Shown: one piece after another, positions 25,966-39,207 of the stretch
How positions within the stretch are numbered: position 1 is the first letter of the stretch
Layout: every line of letters begins with the position of its first letter
Assembly: GCA_019055375.1 (NCBI GenBank)
Contig: JAHQIW010007005.1
Coordinates: 98,312 to 162,311 of the forward strand
Reading direction: 5' to 3'
Origin: Parelaphostrongylus tenuis
Taxonomy: Eukaryota; Nematoda; Chromadorea; Rhabditida; Metastrongylidae
DNA: 64,000 bases
The notes under the pieces: model-generated
What the model saw: only the letters and a program-made list of their open reading frames with translations
Databases searched by the model: none
Told to the model about the DNA's origin: nothing
Position numbers and translations under genes: made by a program

Positions 25966-27888
25966 TGAAGATAGATGAAAAAGGCTCAAGTATCACCAAA
26001 TAGACAGGCGAAAAAACTCATATCAATTAATCACCAGTATAGAACTAGGAGATCGATATCCATATGATGATCTATATGCATTTTCCGCCACATAGCAGCA
26101 AAAAATCATGGTTACCCATTGCCATAAAAATGATCTAAATGCTTTCGCTCAACAGTTTTTATCATAACGACCATAGTTAGCACCCAGATGATAACTTGAA
26201 CTGGACAGGACGTGAACATATTGCCCGTTTTCTCCTTCAAACATATACGACTCAGCCTATTACGAAGTTTATTGATCACAAAATAAACTCTCAATCACTG
26301 GAAAACTCCACATTCGGGTTGAAAATTCTCTTATTTCAAAGCGAATGAGTGTTACACAAGAACTCGGCCCTTGTGGGAGTTGAACCCGCATATCACCGTT
26401 TCCGCGAGAGGCGGGCGAGGTACCACTTTACCACCAAGGCCACCACTTTGCGACCACTTCTTCTTCTATATGAACCACAGAAGCTATCTGCAACCAACCC
26501 TCAACAGCTCTCCCATTTCAGATCAAATGGACAGATGGAATTTCGTCCAGCACGACACAATGGTGTCCCCCATTGCATTCTTTCTGCTTGCAGCTTCCGT
26601 GAGACATTCCAAAGACACAGATTTCGTTACTAATCTTTGCAATCCTCAACTTAGAACAAAATCAGATCCGAAACAACCTTGCACAGAAGTTATCTATCCG
26701 ATCGACACCATAGATTGAAGTCTTTTCCGTAACTCTTTGATATTCCAAACGCCCTAAATGCTTCAGTGAACGATTGTCACTAGTATCTAGAATTTAGCTC
26801 CTTCACAAGAGCAATAAGCACAATACCGTTCGTATAAATCTTTTAATACTTCAGGGCTATGGGAATTCAGAAACCGACTGACGATTGTCGCATACTTCTC
26901 ACAAAATATGATAGCTCAAAACCGCTTCTATTAGCTATAGTATTGTATAGTGATCGAGAAAGTCATATAAAACTACTAATCAGCATGAGAGGATTCATAA
27001 CAGATCCAGAAAAGCTTAGCTATCTAATTTCAATCTCGATATGACTAATTAAACTACTCTATATTTCGATCTATGTAAGTTTCGACGCATTCTAATCGAA
27101 AATGAGAGTCAATGGCAGTTCCCTTGGGAAATATAATACTTATCTCTTGATAAAACAAGGGTCTATTAAGAAGAAATTTTATCACTATCACAAATTACAC
27201 AAGAAATCGTTAATGATCTTAGCTCTCATCGAAGCAGCTAAAACTCTCATTCAAGATAGTTTGGTGAATATTCAGAGAATCTAGGCTTCTATTGATAGGA
27301 TAATAACAATTCCAAATAGATTAAGAACCTGAAAACCCGAAGCTAGTTCGATTTACAAGATGTACGGTCACTAAGGTGAAGCATACAAAAAGCGACAACG
27401 ATAGGTACTTGATAAAATTCTAAGAAATTCATTGACATGTAGTAAAATTAGAACATCTGAAGGCAACCTGATACCCTAATGAATTTAGAGACGTATGTTT
27501 GAGGATACGATTATGAAAGCAAATATCTAATTACACACTCGCAATTCCAAGAGTTCTTTTTTTCTTAAAGAAACTCTTTCCCCAAATTCATAGATCAAGT
27601 ATCAAAACAAAAAATCTCGTTGTTAACAACAAAAATCATTAAAACTATATAAGTCATCAGTGTCTGTCACTCCCTCTTTGCAGAAACTCCTATAGAGATG
27701 GTGCGAAGGGGGACATATATATTATCGAATTCATAAGTATAACATCTAGGAAGGAGGCAACGTCTTACAAAATAACACAGCAATATGACCGTATTGAGGG
27801 AAAAACTGTAAACACGTAAACGAAACAGATGTAATGAACAACAACTATAAGGAAACTGAAATAAATTACTTTACAAAATTCAAAAAAA
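25966..27888. other. Intergenic region upstream of the missing phosphopantetheinyl transferase 5' end
   Basis: Normal-looking AT-rich sequence resumes. It holds one tRNA-like repeat (26372-26450) and the 3' flank of the lectin gene; no polyadenylation hexamer was found for the lectin. Confidence 0.45.
26372..26450 (-). repeat. tRNA-like repeat, second family
   Basis: Minus strand has a box-B-like T-arm (complement of GGGAGTTGAACCCGC) and a box-A-like end (complement of TACCACTTTACCACCAAGGC). Stems are imperfect, so a functional tRNA is unlikely. Confidence 0.45.
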
Positions 27889-30800
27889 TCAATAGAATCT
27901 CTTTCTCTGATGTTCGCTTCTTTTCTGGAAAAATATTACGCCAAATCCTAAACCTCCGACCACAATAACACAACCCACTATGATCAGAAGAAGAGTACGG
28001 AACCATCCAAGTTTTGAAGGTCGAGGATCTTCAACATGATCACGAGGTGCAGCCTGAAATTCGGCTCGAGGTACGATATTCCGGCGGTTTGTCTGCAATA
28101 AAGAAAATTTGACAGACCGAATAAAAATTATGAGAATTTTCTCGCTACTGAAATGCACTTATAACTTTCAAGACAAAACCTTCACGTTTTCCACTAGACT
28201 TGTATAAGTCATTCGACATCCTGAATCTGGGCAATTCCAATACTATGCTCGCATCATGAAATGTCTTCAAAGTGCACAATAGCAGCGGAAACAAAAATTG
28301 GTTCTATTCGGTTATGAGGAACAAATTGAACACCTACAGGAACTTTTTGCTTTTTTGGACAGGAACTTTTTATTGGAGTTTTAGCATCCATTCAAAGCTT
28401 AGACTTCAAGCTACAACCCCACGTGGCCGCTTTTCGAAAACGCCCTTTTTTGACCTTGTGACAAAAAGAGATTCCTTGCATTGCAGACGCGCATAATTCT
28501 CGCCAGACACAGCCTTTTCTTTAGACTACTAGAGAGCTCTGTTCGGTGAGAAATGTGCGGGCCTGAAACATAGTTATGCGTGGATTTTACAGCGTTATAA
28601 AAAAGTGTTTTGAAAAACCGGCGACGTGGAGCTGTAGTTAGAAATCTCAGCTCTCGAGTGGTTACTACCACTCCTACCAAAAATTTTTGTCGAGCGAATG
28701 AGGTCGGTTCATCATATGTTCCCTCGTAACCGAATAGAACCCAAAACCGGTTTTCACACGGTGTGCGTCTAGGCGCCGACAAACAGAATTTTCCACTAGG
28801 CTATCAGCAGCCACTTGATCGCTAAAATCTAGTCGATTTCGATACTGTCCTTGTTTTCTGGAAAGAACTTCTTAATGCAGTATAGTATCAAAGATAAAAT
28901 TGAGCTTCACACTTGCCGCGCAGTTCTTACTGCCTTAGGGTTTGTGATGGCTGTGTGTATTGGATTTCAAACATTAGGAACGAACGGTGTATGGAAGTGA
29001 GTTTTATATTTACTGTTAAAGTGCTCTAAGAAAGCCTTTTCGGAAATCAAGCATATTGCAATCGAAGAGATTTAAGCTGTCGAATGACCACTGAAAGTCT
29101 GAAAAAGAGAAAAACATGAGCGTCAAGCATGAACGTGATCGCATTTTTCGCTGCTACAGCGTCTAAAAAAGGCTTTTCAGAAAAAAATTATAATATTGAA
29201 ATCGTCGAGGTTTTTCTCAAAATTGATTACCAAGCGTTTCATGATAAACAAAAAGGATTGCTCCTCAAGAGGTTGATAAGTTCATTCCGACAATAAAAGT
29301 ATTAAATTAAAAGTCAGATGACTTGAACTCTCATTCGTGCCATGCAACAGAGAATTTCATAGCTGTTTTAGGTGAATATTCGAGAGCACCAAGTCCAACA
29401 ACGAAGATATGAGAAAAATAACTCACTTCACCAGCTTTATCGACGTGAGCGAATTCCTGCTCAAACATTTTTACTGAGACAACATTGTGAGCATCTAAAC
29501 AAAATGTTTTAGAGACTTTTCTTTTTGGAAAAATGGACTAGATTCTCGTCTTTCGCTAGCCAGAGCTATACAAAAAACGAACAACAAGCTAAAAAAGTAT
29601 GCAGAAGCGCCCAAACATTCAAAAATGATATTTCGAGAGGAAAAAAAAAGGAGTCTAATCCGACCAAATTGACAATGAGTGGAGTCACATATCAAAAAAC
29701 CTCAAGGCAGCCCACCTGATAGATCTCCAGTTGCTGCACTAATGCCGAAGTAATACCCGGTAGGAAGTTGTACGTTGTTCACGCTAAGACACAATTTCCA
29801 CTCATATTTTCCGTTAATATCTGTGAAAACCTAAATGGTCGCAATAAGTTAATACCAACACTTAGTATCTAATCACAAAGACCAATAAACTCAACAATAT
29901 TACCCTGCAATATTCATTTTTTATCAGACTTTCAGTGGCCATTCAATACGACAAATATCGGAGATTTTAATACTTCACTGAATTCCTAAAGATTCCTTTT
30001 CAGCCGGTGAGGAAGCGGCGTTCTATGGAGTTGACACTGGGCGCGTATTCTCGCATCCGTCGAACTGCGCTGAGTGCGGTAATTTCAAAGTCGTCTTAAA
30101 ACGGCGCGATTCCGTTGATTATTTAAAAAGTGCTTCTCAGTTTGAGAAAAATCTCAAAATTTCCCTTGATACGACTGCACAAAAAGTTTGGTCTATCACT
30201 CTACAGCGTTAAAATTGATTTTTCATTTTTGTATTGCCATATAAATCCGCTACGAAGCCTATGCTTGCGTGCGAAAATTAGTCTTCTTCAAAGAAAAAAA
30301 ATTATGGTATTGAAATCGCTGGGATTTGAGTTACCGAATGACTACTGAAAGTCTGAAGAAAAGGCGAAAAAGGCATGCTTGAATGGTTGAAAATCGGATC
30401 AAGGTAAAGGAATAATAGAGATAATTTGACACGACAAAACAATTAATGAATCCACAACGGAAAAATTAGACTGCTCACAGAGAGTGTATCTCCAACATAT
30501 CTCACAAGCAACTGAGTCTCATGATCTTTGTTTCGTAGCTTCGTCTCGCATCCTAAACAAAATTTTGTCTCGAAAAATAAAACATACGGAAACTGCAAAT
30601 CACCACAAAGTTGACAAACAGAATCAAAGATATTACACGATACCTGTGTCTTCACCACCTAATTGCGTATGGGTGCCATCCTTATCATGGTCGTAGTGAA
30701 GAGAACCATCCGAGACCATTGCTGAGATATATGGATGGCCATGCTGAAGATAACAGCAACTAGCATGAAAAAGCTTACAACTGAGTGTCACAAAAATCTA

Positions 30801-33800
30801 TTCTTTTCTGTTAGACGGCGACAAATGGATATTCGCCGCATTTGCTGGACAAGACTTTTCATAGAAGTGTTAGTAATCATTAGAAAGCTTAGATCCCTGA
30901 CTAGGGCCGTATGTGGCCGCCTTTTGAATGCACCCTTTGACAACGATGTAAAATCCAGAACAAAACTATGTTTTACACCAGCCACGCGGATTTATTTTTA
31001 TCACGCGTATGATTCGCTAGAAGCACAAAAAGCATATAAACGCTTAGAGAAAATTTCGTAGTATCTGATTCAACTGTTTCACCTGGAGTTTCTTTCAAAA
31101 CGAAAATTAAATTCTCAATTGAATAACAGGTTGCATCTCAAATGTCTAACACCTTAGGCCGTCGATCGATCGCCCCGCCGTCCCCACTACCCGAGGCGTA
31201 GATTAGCCGGTAAACAAGCTCGCCAAGTACGTAAAACATCGATCTTGTTTTCCTTACTACACTGCAGTCAAACGGTGGCCCCCAAAAATAAGCACAGCGT
31301 TGGAATCGCTGAAACTTACGACATGACTTTGCGGACGATGAGGGTCAATATGACCTTCAACTGGGCGCGCCTTGGGACAGGCTACGAAGTGGTGCGTGCT
31401 CTGATACAAATTCGGGTTAATGAAGCTCTCAGAGGAGCATTGTCATCAAAAACGATGAAATTTCACTGATAAGAGAGCTCTTCTAACCATTGTGCCACAA
31501 GCGCTCTGTCAAATACTATTAGGGATAGCAATGAAGAAATAAATCTTAGAACAAAATCCCTGCTCAACACAACAATCTAGCAGAAACAGAATTATCTCAA
31601 TAGGGATGAATCATTTACAGCTTGGCTGGTCGAGATATAGTAGTACTGATATGTGATAACCAGTCACCACTTTTGAAGCATGAGATCATCGTTCTGTCCT
31701 CATCTCAGAGATAGGGACGAACGCCTAAACAGCCTTAGGGAGCTTCAAATGAATTGTTTTGAAAAGCCAATCTAATGAGTTGCGCGAATGAGAAAACAAT
31801 AGACGCCGTACAAAAAGGGTTGAATAATTCTAACTGATCTAAGGAAACACCACAAAAAATATTTATATACGCAGTACGTACACATGTATGCACATATATA
31901 AATACACATATGTAGGTAACTTGGTTTCTGTTTTAATTGACTCTCGGTATACAAAAGAGATGATACGCAGTGCTATCTTTGTGTAGTTTGACGATACTCA
32001 ACGTACCATTCAATTAGCAGCAAGGTACAAAAGACCAAGTTTTGAATATCACAGATTTTTCCCCAAAGACTACATCCATAAGAAAAAACTTAGCACATTT
32101 CTGGGACGAAACGATGTTGAATTTTTACAATAGTAAGCAATAGCATATCTAAATCAACGTATTTTTGCACGACGTACGTATTTCGAGCGTTTTTCTTCGC
32201 CATGCAGTAGAAAAAAGGGTTTTGAGAATGAGATTGGTGCTTTTCACCAACAAAGCTTTGACAGTGATAGTAACTCAAGGCATCTGAGCGCACGTTCAAA
32301 AAAGTCTTATAGGAACTGTGAAGGAGACATCGGGCAATGCAAAATTGAAACATGACAATAAAATATCATAATACACACAACTCACAGTATGTGGACCATT
32401 ATGGTTGCTGTATGTGTCAAGAAAAACACCGAGACCACGAAAGTAGTCCTTTCCTCCAAACACAGGTCCCATTTTATTCGGTTCTGAGACGTACCATATG
32501 GCCATCCCATCTCCGAATAAGTCACCTGAAAAATAAGGAAATAAAATGATCATTTGGGTCTTTCATAAAGCTGTATACTAACCCGTAGAGCCAGAGATTT
32601 TGACAGATATCTGGAGTTCCCAATCACGAGACCAAACAGGCTGAAACGAATTCCACTCAGATATGATTTCCTACTCCTTAATTGTAAAGATGAAATTCTG
32701 GAATAGAATCACCTCAAAAACACGTCTCAGTTATTTGAAATTACGATGCCTGTATTCAGCGCATATCAGCATTTCACCCTCCCACTTAACCCTTTGAGGA
32801 CGGTCGTTCGTCAATTTTTGTGAGCGCGCGTGATTTTCGCCATCTAGTAAGTATTTTGGTAAATGTCCATTACAAAAGACAAATGAATACCTCGACCCCA
32901 TTGGCTGCACAAAAAAAATTTTCATAAGCGTGGTAGTAATCATTCGAAAGCTTAAATCTCTGGTTAGCGTGGTACATGGCCGGGTTTTTGAAAAAAGTTT
33001 TTTTTTAAAGATGTTACAGAAGGAAAACCCATGTGGTTCACATACGCATTTCTCTGGCAGGACAGAACTTCTTCAAACTATTAGTAAACATTTGATAGCG
33101 TAAGAACGATTTCAACGCTGTGCTAATTTTCTGGAAAGAGTGTTCCTCTAAAGCGTGGCGGGGAAATTTAGATCGAGCTTCAGGGAGATTTTTTCTCCAC
33201 TTCGAAAGGAACTCCAGATCAAACGCATGACATTGATACTAAAGGACTTTATTTATACGTTCATATGCTCTTCACGCTTCCAGCGAAGTAATAGTTGAAT
33301 TGTGCAGCCGGTACGAAACATAATATTATTTAGAACTGCACAACAGTGCGATTGGGTTTTCTCCAAAAACCGGACATATACCGCGCTGATGAGAGATTTG
33401 AGCTTTCGAATGATTACTAACAATCGCATGGAAAGTTCCTATCCAGCGCTTAGGGTCGAATATTCATTTGCCGCCTTATAATGGACGAAAACCGGTTTTT
33501 TTGTTTCGGAAAAAAGAATTTCTTTTGCGTTACTCTAATACTCCATAATGTTCTTTAGACGCTCACATATTTTCCCTGCATATAATTTCCTTTCGCTCCG
33601 ACAACGCACTAAGTTTTTTTTTAATAATCATACAAAGTGTTAAAATTGGCGTAATTCAAGCCTTCAAATGACTACTGAAATTCAAATATAAAAAAAGTTG
33701 TGTCCACCGAAAAAGACCAGTTATATTCCTGTCCTTCACAAAGGGATAACCCTTTCGAGACGGCACTTAATCGATCGTATATCGCCTTTCGCAAGTGGCA

Positions 33801-36800
33801 CGCAACCTTCATCATTTATTTAGGGGTTTTTCGGTTTTGAAGAAGACCGTGGGTTTTCTGCGTTACTCTGATACTCCCTGATTTTCTCTAGACTACCATA
33901 CGCTTCAATGCTTCCTGTGGATAGATAAATCTTATTTACGAAAAAAAAAATTTGAGTTCAACACACAATCGTCTTCCAAATCTTACTGCGCTCTATGTAA
34001 AGCTTTCCAAAAACCAATGTTGGTATCAAAATCAACGAATTTTGAGCTACTGAATGAACATCAATACTGCAGCAAAAGCCACTCATTCACTAACTTTATA
34101 GGATCAATCAAAGCAGAGTGTGAAACATACTATTAATATCGCTGATACAACGCAATGAGAAAGGCTTCTAGGAAGTCAAACACATTACTGAAATCGCTAA
34201 CATTTGAGCTTTCGAATAAATACTAAAAGCTCTAGGAAGAATTTTTTCTAGCAAAAAAGGCAATCAGAAACGGGTATCCAAATAGATACACGCCTCTAGA
34301 TATATAGATAGATACATGGTTGTGACTCGCAACTACCTGTCTGGATGAATAGAAAATGGTCGCTTTCGAAAAAAAAAAATCCTCAAAGAACGTCTGCTAC
34401 GTCAGAATGTCCTCAACAAAACGAGATCTTTACTAGTGAACCGCCTACAAAAAACAAACTTAGTCCATTTTTTATAACGCTTGCCAAACATCACATGTCC
34501 TTCACTCGTAAAACTCCCGAATGTTTCACGAAATCCAGCTCTTTTCAGCACTAACGGCTAATTTGAGCCAATATAGAATCTATTCACCTTGGCACAGATT
34601 GAAAAATTCACTGATTTTTCTTTGATAAACAGTTTCGAGGTTGTTAACAAGGTACTTATATGTTGCATGACGACAAATGAATATTCGACCTCATTAGCTA
34701 GATATTTTTTTCATAAGAGTGTTAGCAATCATTCGGAAGTTTAGATCTCTGGCTGCACCTGTGTGTTCCGTTTTTCAAAACAGCCTTTTGTAACACTGTA
34801 AAACTCAAAATGAAATTGTTCCACATGACCACGCGTTTTTTCCCTTATCTCTCCTATATTTCACTGGACAAAACTTCTTCCATAGAATGCTAGTACTCTT
34901 TCAACAGCACAAGTCTCGAAGAACTCAAAAATGTGTCTGCTTTTTGGAAAAGCTATTTTCATATCGCTGAAGAGAAAGTACCAGATTGTGCTTTACACCT
35001 CACCTGACTGAGCTCTTTCTTTAAACTACTAAAAATCACTCGACAGCGTAAGCTTCACTGATTCCAATGCTGTGCTTATTTTCTGAAAAAGCCCGTTCCA
35101 CTGCAGTGTAACAGCAGAAATGACATCTAGCTTCACATATTCGGCGAGCCTGTTTACCCGCCAACTCACGAACGGGAGACGATCGATCGTAACGGGTTAG
35201 GTACGATCGTAACAGGTTAGGTGCGTGGGTTGCAAGTTGTTTTCAACTGGGAATTTTTTTCTCCCCTTTAAAAGAACTCCATACAGAAGTAATAAATCAG
35301 AGACAACAAATTTTTCTCTACACATTCATATGCTTTCTGTGCATGCAGCGAATTATACGCGTGAGAAAAATGAAAGAGCGCGGAGAGTGTAAAACATATT
35401 TTTATTTTGGATTTGAACCATTAATAAAGGGTGTTTTGGAAAAGCGGCCATATAAGGCGCAGCCAGAGATTCGAACTTTTGTATGGTTACCAATATTCCT
35501 AAGAAAATAAATCTGCTCCAGCGAATGAGGTCGAATATTCATTTATCGCCGTCTAACATATAAGTACGTTGATCACACTTGGCCGTTCCATAAGTTTTGC
35601 CTTCGAGCAATAAGAATAAAACTTATTAACTAGAAGTAACCGAAACTGTATGACTTTAGTACTGTTCAATTGCGCATTGTCTTGTGAACACTTTGGCACA
35701 AAAGTTGCCTACACTTGCTCAAAATGGAGCTGTTAAGGGACAAGTTCGCTTGCTACTCATGCACGAACTGCGTAGGAGACACTGTCAATGAAGCGGCGCG
35801 TTAGATTAATGGAGTTTTCTGTAGACAGCCGAGCGCGACTAATCCTCCAGACTATTCTCTTCAGTTCTGAACTTCGTAAACCACTTCCTTGTCGTCCATT
35901 GTGAACGTTTCATGCCCCAAGTTCCATTAATCTTTTGCCCACTTCATAAACATTTTCTCCTACGCACCATTTGTGCATGAGTAACAAGCAAATTTGTTTC
36001 CAATGCAGTTTTATCTTGAGGTCTTTTGGCTAATAAGTTTGGCGTTTAAGGCTTTAGGGCCAAAATTTATGAAACGACACGATATTATTAACAACTTCGG
36101 AACTGCTTATTGAAGAAAAAAAAAAGAATGAACTAATATACCTATGCTAAAGTAGATGAAAAAAGTACAACTTAACAACTAAAGTTTTTGAAAATAAGCA
36201 TTTGTGCATCGAATCAATCACCTAACCTGCATATTCCAGATGGCCCCGCTCTGGCTTTGTTGGTCAGCTGTTAACTGGATATATTCTTGAGTAGCCACGG
36301 AGTTACCTTGGATGTTCCAGAAAGGAATCTCCATACCCGCACCTGAATCCTAGGATTAAACTGCGAACTTAGGGTAGAAACAAGTGTGTGTACGTAAGTG
36401 AATGCATGAAAACCACACAATTATACGTGAATGTACATACGTCACTTCTCCGTATTCGGGATCCGTTTTATAAATCTATGAGAACAAGGCTTTTATGTTA
36501 TTTCCATAGACTTTTAGTCGTAACTAGATAGTCTAAATCTTAACGACCTTTATATTATACTTGGATTCTGGAAACGTTAGTGTTCTGTAACAGCAAAAAT
36601 AAGATGCCGTTTCACACTCGACACGCATTTCTTGCTCAGCTAGAGTCTGTGTAAGGTCTTTTGAAAGACCTTTACTAATTATGTAATCATGAAATGTGGT
36701 TACTTTGAAACTATTTTGAATCATGTTGAGTGATGTGCAAAGCTTAGACGTTAGGCGGACTCGAACCCGCATTTCACCCTTTGCAGGGACTTGTGCTCAA

Positions 36801-39078
36801 CCAATTATAACACCGATGCCTCTTCTGCAACCTTAGAAAGAATGGTGACCAAAGAGGAGTAAGTACTGCAATTGGTTACACCCTCCACACCCCCAAAAGG
36901 GTGGAATGCGGGTTCGAGTCACGCCTGAGGTCAAGGTTTACATTATTTGAGATCATTGGATATATCTGTAACATCAAACCATCGCAAAAGCGGTTGAATG
37001 ATGAGATTTCTGTTCTGAAGCTCAGTTTGGTTTTCAAAAGATCTTGACAGAGCACCAGAAGAGCGAGAAGATCACGTTTCGCACATCCAGTAGTTGGCCA
37101 GATGCTTGGACTTTAGGTGGGCTTATTCGGCAAGATAAAGTGGGAGAAAAGGAAAAGTCCATAGAACGACAAAGCAGGGCTTCCTCTACATTGTAACACG
37201 GAAAATCTAATTATTTCTGTGGGACCGGAAAAAATTTAGAATTCATGATAAAGATCGCGCATTTGAGGCTGCGAGTAGCGCTTTCAAGAGACGACGATAA
37301 TGCGCACAGGAGGTAAAACGTCTTCCAGCTGCCACAGGGCAATAAGAAGGCCTTTGCAGAAACTAAGCACAATAATAAAATCATCGAGGTTCAAGTGATC
37401 AAGTGACTAGTAGAAGTCTAAGAGAAGAGAGAAAAAGGCCTTGTTCTCAAGAGTTCAAAAATGAACTGTGATGAAGGGATTGCACTGTATGTGTAGGCGC
37501 ATGTGTACGTATATGAGTGCAGCATGTACAGTATGCATAAATGAACATACACACGTGTGTATCAGTCAATACAATAAGTAAATGAGGGCTTTATTCGGTT
37601 ATGAGGGGACAAATAAAAAAAGCAAGCTCACTCGCTGGACAGGAACTTTTCTTAAGAGTGGTGGTAAGCTTCGGAAAGCTGAGCCATCTGCATATAGCCC
37701 CACGCTACCGGTTTTTCACATAGCTCTTCTATAACGCTGCAAACTCCACACAATACTGTGTCTCAGACACGCATAATTCTCGCCGGACAGAGCTCTTTCT
37801 TTGGGCTATTAGTAATCACTCAATAGCGTAATCGGATTTGATTTCAACGCTGTGCTTATATCCTGAAAGACCGCTTCTCTGAAACGCAGCAGGTATAATA
37901 ATTGGAATTCCCATCTGCGATTAATGGCCCCTGTGGCCAATTCACGTGGGTGTGCGTCCTGTCTGAGGCGACCACGTTCGATGACGTGATGATCAGCCTC
38001 ACACATCGGTACATGAATTGGCCAAAGACCTTGTTCACTACACAATAGGATGATTGATAATAGTCCAATGAAACAACTCTGTTGTACGAGAAATATGCGC
38101 GTCTGCAACGCAGGAAATCTCCTTCTGAAGCAACGTCAAAAGAAGGCTTTTTCAAAAACAGGCGACGTGGTGCTGCAGCCTAAAGTCTCAGCTTTAAAAT
38201 GCTTACTATTCTATGAAAAGTTCTCGTTCAGCGAATGAGGTCGGTTTTTCATTTGGCCCCTCATAAGCGGCAGAACTTAAATGAGTACTGAGACCTTTAA
38301 ATTTTTAGGTCGCTTCACAAGTTGTAGCACTAAAGAAATAAACACCAAATATATTGACTGGAATCAATTTATGGTTTTGGCCGTTCATTTTCGAATTTCT
38401 TGCGAACATTTGGTATACAACTTGCCTACACTTGCCCCGAGATATCCTGGGAACAAATTCGCTTACAACTCATGCACGAATGGCGCGGAGGGGAAAATGC
38501 GAGTGAAGCGGAGCGCAAGAGCAATGGAGCTTCCTATGGAAGGGCCAAGCGCGACTGACCCTCCAGATTTTCTCTCCAGCTTAAAACTTCGCGAACCACT
38601 CCTAGCTGTCATTTCTGCAACCGTACCTTTGCTCCACGCTTTGTGCGCCGCTTGCCTAGCACCTTCTCCTAGGGGCCATTCGTAACAGAGTAGCACGCGA
38701 ATTTGTCCCCAGGACAGCTCCAACTCAAAGCTAGTGTAGTCAAGTTGCATAGTAAAATGTTCGCAAGAAAATGATCAATAAAACGATACAAAATCATGCT
38801 ATTCTAATTACTTCTGGTTAACAAATTTGTTTATTTCCCTGGTGCCAAAACTTATAGAACCACCTGATAGTGAGTACCTAAATAACATTTAAACTGCAAA
38901 TACATTAGAAAACCCCACCTTGGTACGGTCGAACAAGTGAGTGTTCTCTCTTATAGTAGCCACGAAATTCGTGTACAGACGATCCGTCTATGCTTTGCGC
39001 TAGAACGTCCGCAGCAGTTGGAGGTGATACCGTATTTTCTCCGGCTACCAAATCCAGTACGAATAGAAACCGCCACAT
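27889..39078 (-). CDS. LMAN2: L-type lectin of the VIP36/VIPL (LMAN2) family, nine exons
   Basis: Exons in gene order: 38919-39078, 36227-36342, 32583-32640, 32386-32525, 30644-30743, 30479-30552, 29716-29830, 29427-29494, 27889-28092; they join in frame to 344 residues, close to the human family length. The protein is a type I membrane lectin that binds high-mannose glycans and carries glycoproteins between ER and Golgi. Landmarks are REHSLVRPYQG at the start of the lectin domain, GDGMAIWY, FLDTYSNHNG, the paired cysteines in GCETKLRN and EWKLCL, RNKDHET and PTGYYFG..TGDLS. A stalk is followed by a membrane segment (LLLIIVGCVIVVGG) and a short cytosolic tail ending RKRFY; the RKR resembles VIPL more than VIP36. 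The start at 39078 was chosen because an acceptor (TTCCAG) lies 8 nt upstream; a start at 39096 in the same frame is possible. The leader is short and weak. Introns hold foldback and mariner-derived elements. Confidence 0.93.
28300..28741. repeat. Palindromic element, family A, short and well preserved
   Basis: Termini GGTTCTATTCGGTTATGAGG and CCTCGTAACCGAATAGAACC are inverted copies differing by one base; the arms mirror each other to the centre. It lies in the last intron of the lectin gene. Confidence 0.88.
30810..31140. repeat. Partial family A element
   Basis: Left-arm order (CGACAAATGGATATTCGCCG, TTCATAGAAGTGTTAGTAAT, CCGTATGTGGCCGCC) is present without a clear right arm. Confidence 0.5.
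31325..31490. repeat. Dispersed repeat, family E
   Basis: About 160 bp shared with 41940-42100: GCGGACGATGAGGGTCA, TGGGCGCGCCTTG, GTGGTGCGTGC, GAGGAGCATT in the same order. No termini recognised. Confidence 0.6.
32876..33475. repeat. Palindromic element, family A subtype
   Basis: Ends GACAAATGAATACCTCGACC and GGGTCGAATATTCATTTGCC are inverted; inner arms carry ATCATTCGAAAGCTTAAATC and its inverse. Lectin intron. Confidence 0.65.
34670..35552. repeat. Palindromic element, family A subtype
   Basis: Ends ACGACAAATGAATATTCGAC and GTCGAATATTCATTTATCGC are inverted. Inside are two near-identical short direct repeats (ACGATCGTAACGGGTTAGGT-like, near 35190-35225). Lectin intron. Confidence 0.7.
35581..36080. 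mobile_element. Palindromic mariner derivative
   Basis: Mariner-type ends (GGCCGTTCCATAAGTTTTGC, right end complementary) enclose two inverted copies of the transposase 5' region: plus strand ATGGAGCTGTTAAGGGACAA at 35723 onward, minus strand the same region near 35945-36020. Both are frameshifted. It lies just downstream, in gene direction, of the lectin exon at 36227. Confidence 0.7.
36745..36945. repeat. Inverted pair of tRNA-like repeats, second family
   Basis: A minus-strand copy (36745-36832) and a plus-strand copy (about 36845-36940, T-arm GCGGGTTCGAGTCACGCC) face each other and could form a hairpin. Confidence 0.55.
37587..38277. repeat. Palindromic element, family A
   Basis: Ends TTATTCGGTTATGAGGGG and CCCCTCATAAGCGGCAGAAC are inverted; arms carry CTCACTCGCTGGACAGGAAC and TTCAGCGAATGAGGTCGG. 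Two overlapping ORFs inside are arm sequence. Lectin intron 1. Confidence 0.78.
38308..38864. mobile_element. Palindromic mariner derivative
   Basis: Mariner-type ends (GGTCGCTTCACAAGTTGTAG; right end complementary) enclose inverted copies of the transposase N-terminal coding region. The minus-strand frame at 38463-38750 reads SWGQIRVLLCYEWPLGEGA and GTVAEMTARSGSRSFKLERK, like a mariner HTH domain; the left arm is its diverged mirror. Lectin intron 1. Confidence 0.78.
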
Positions 39079-39085
39079 GGCGCAA

Positions 39086-39087
39086 CT
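39086..39087 (-). other. Probable trans-splice acceptor of the L-type lectin
   Basis: On the minus strand GACTTCCAG is followed after 7 nt by the ATG at 39078, which begins a hydrophobic leader. This decided the start codon over the in-frame ATG at 39096. Confidence 0.45.
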
Positions 39088-39207
39088 GGAAGTCATCCAA
39101 GTCAGCAGTATTAACGAGTATTGAGCCGAATTTAGAGAAAGTCAAAAACTACCTCGGGAAGCCGCAAAAAGACAAATTTCAACACTGTTGAATATTATGC
39201 AAGACTT

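Noticed and set aside
38463..38750. 95-codon minus-strand ORF as an independent gene
   Set aside because: It is one arm of a palindromic mariner derivative.
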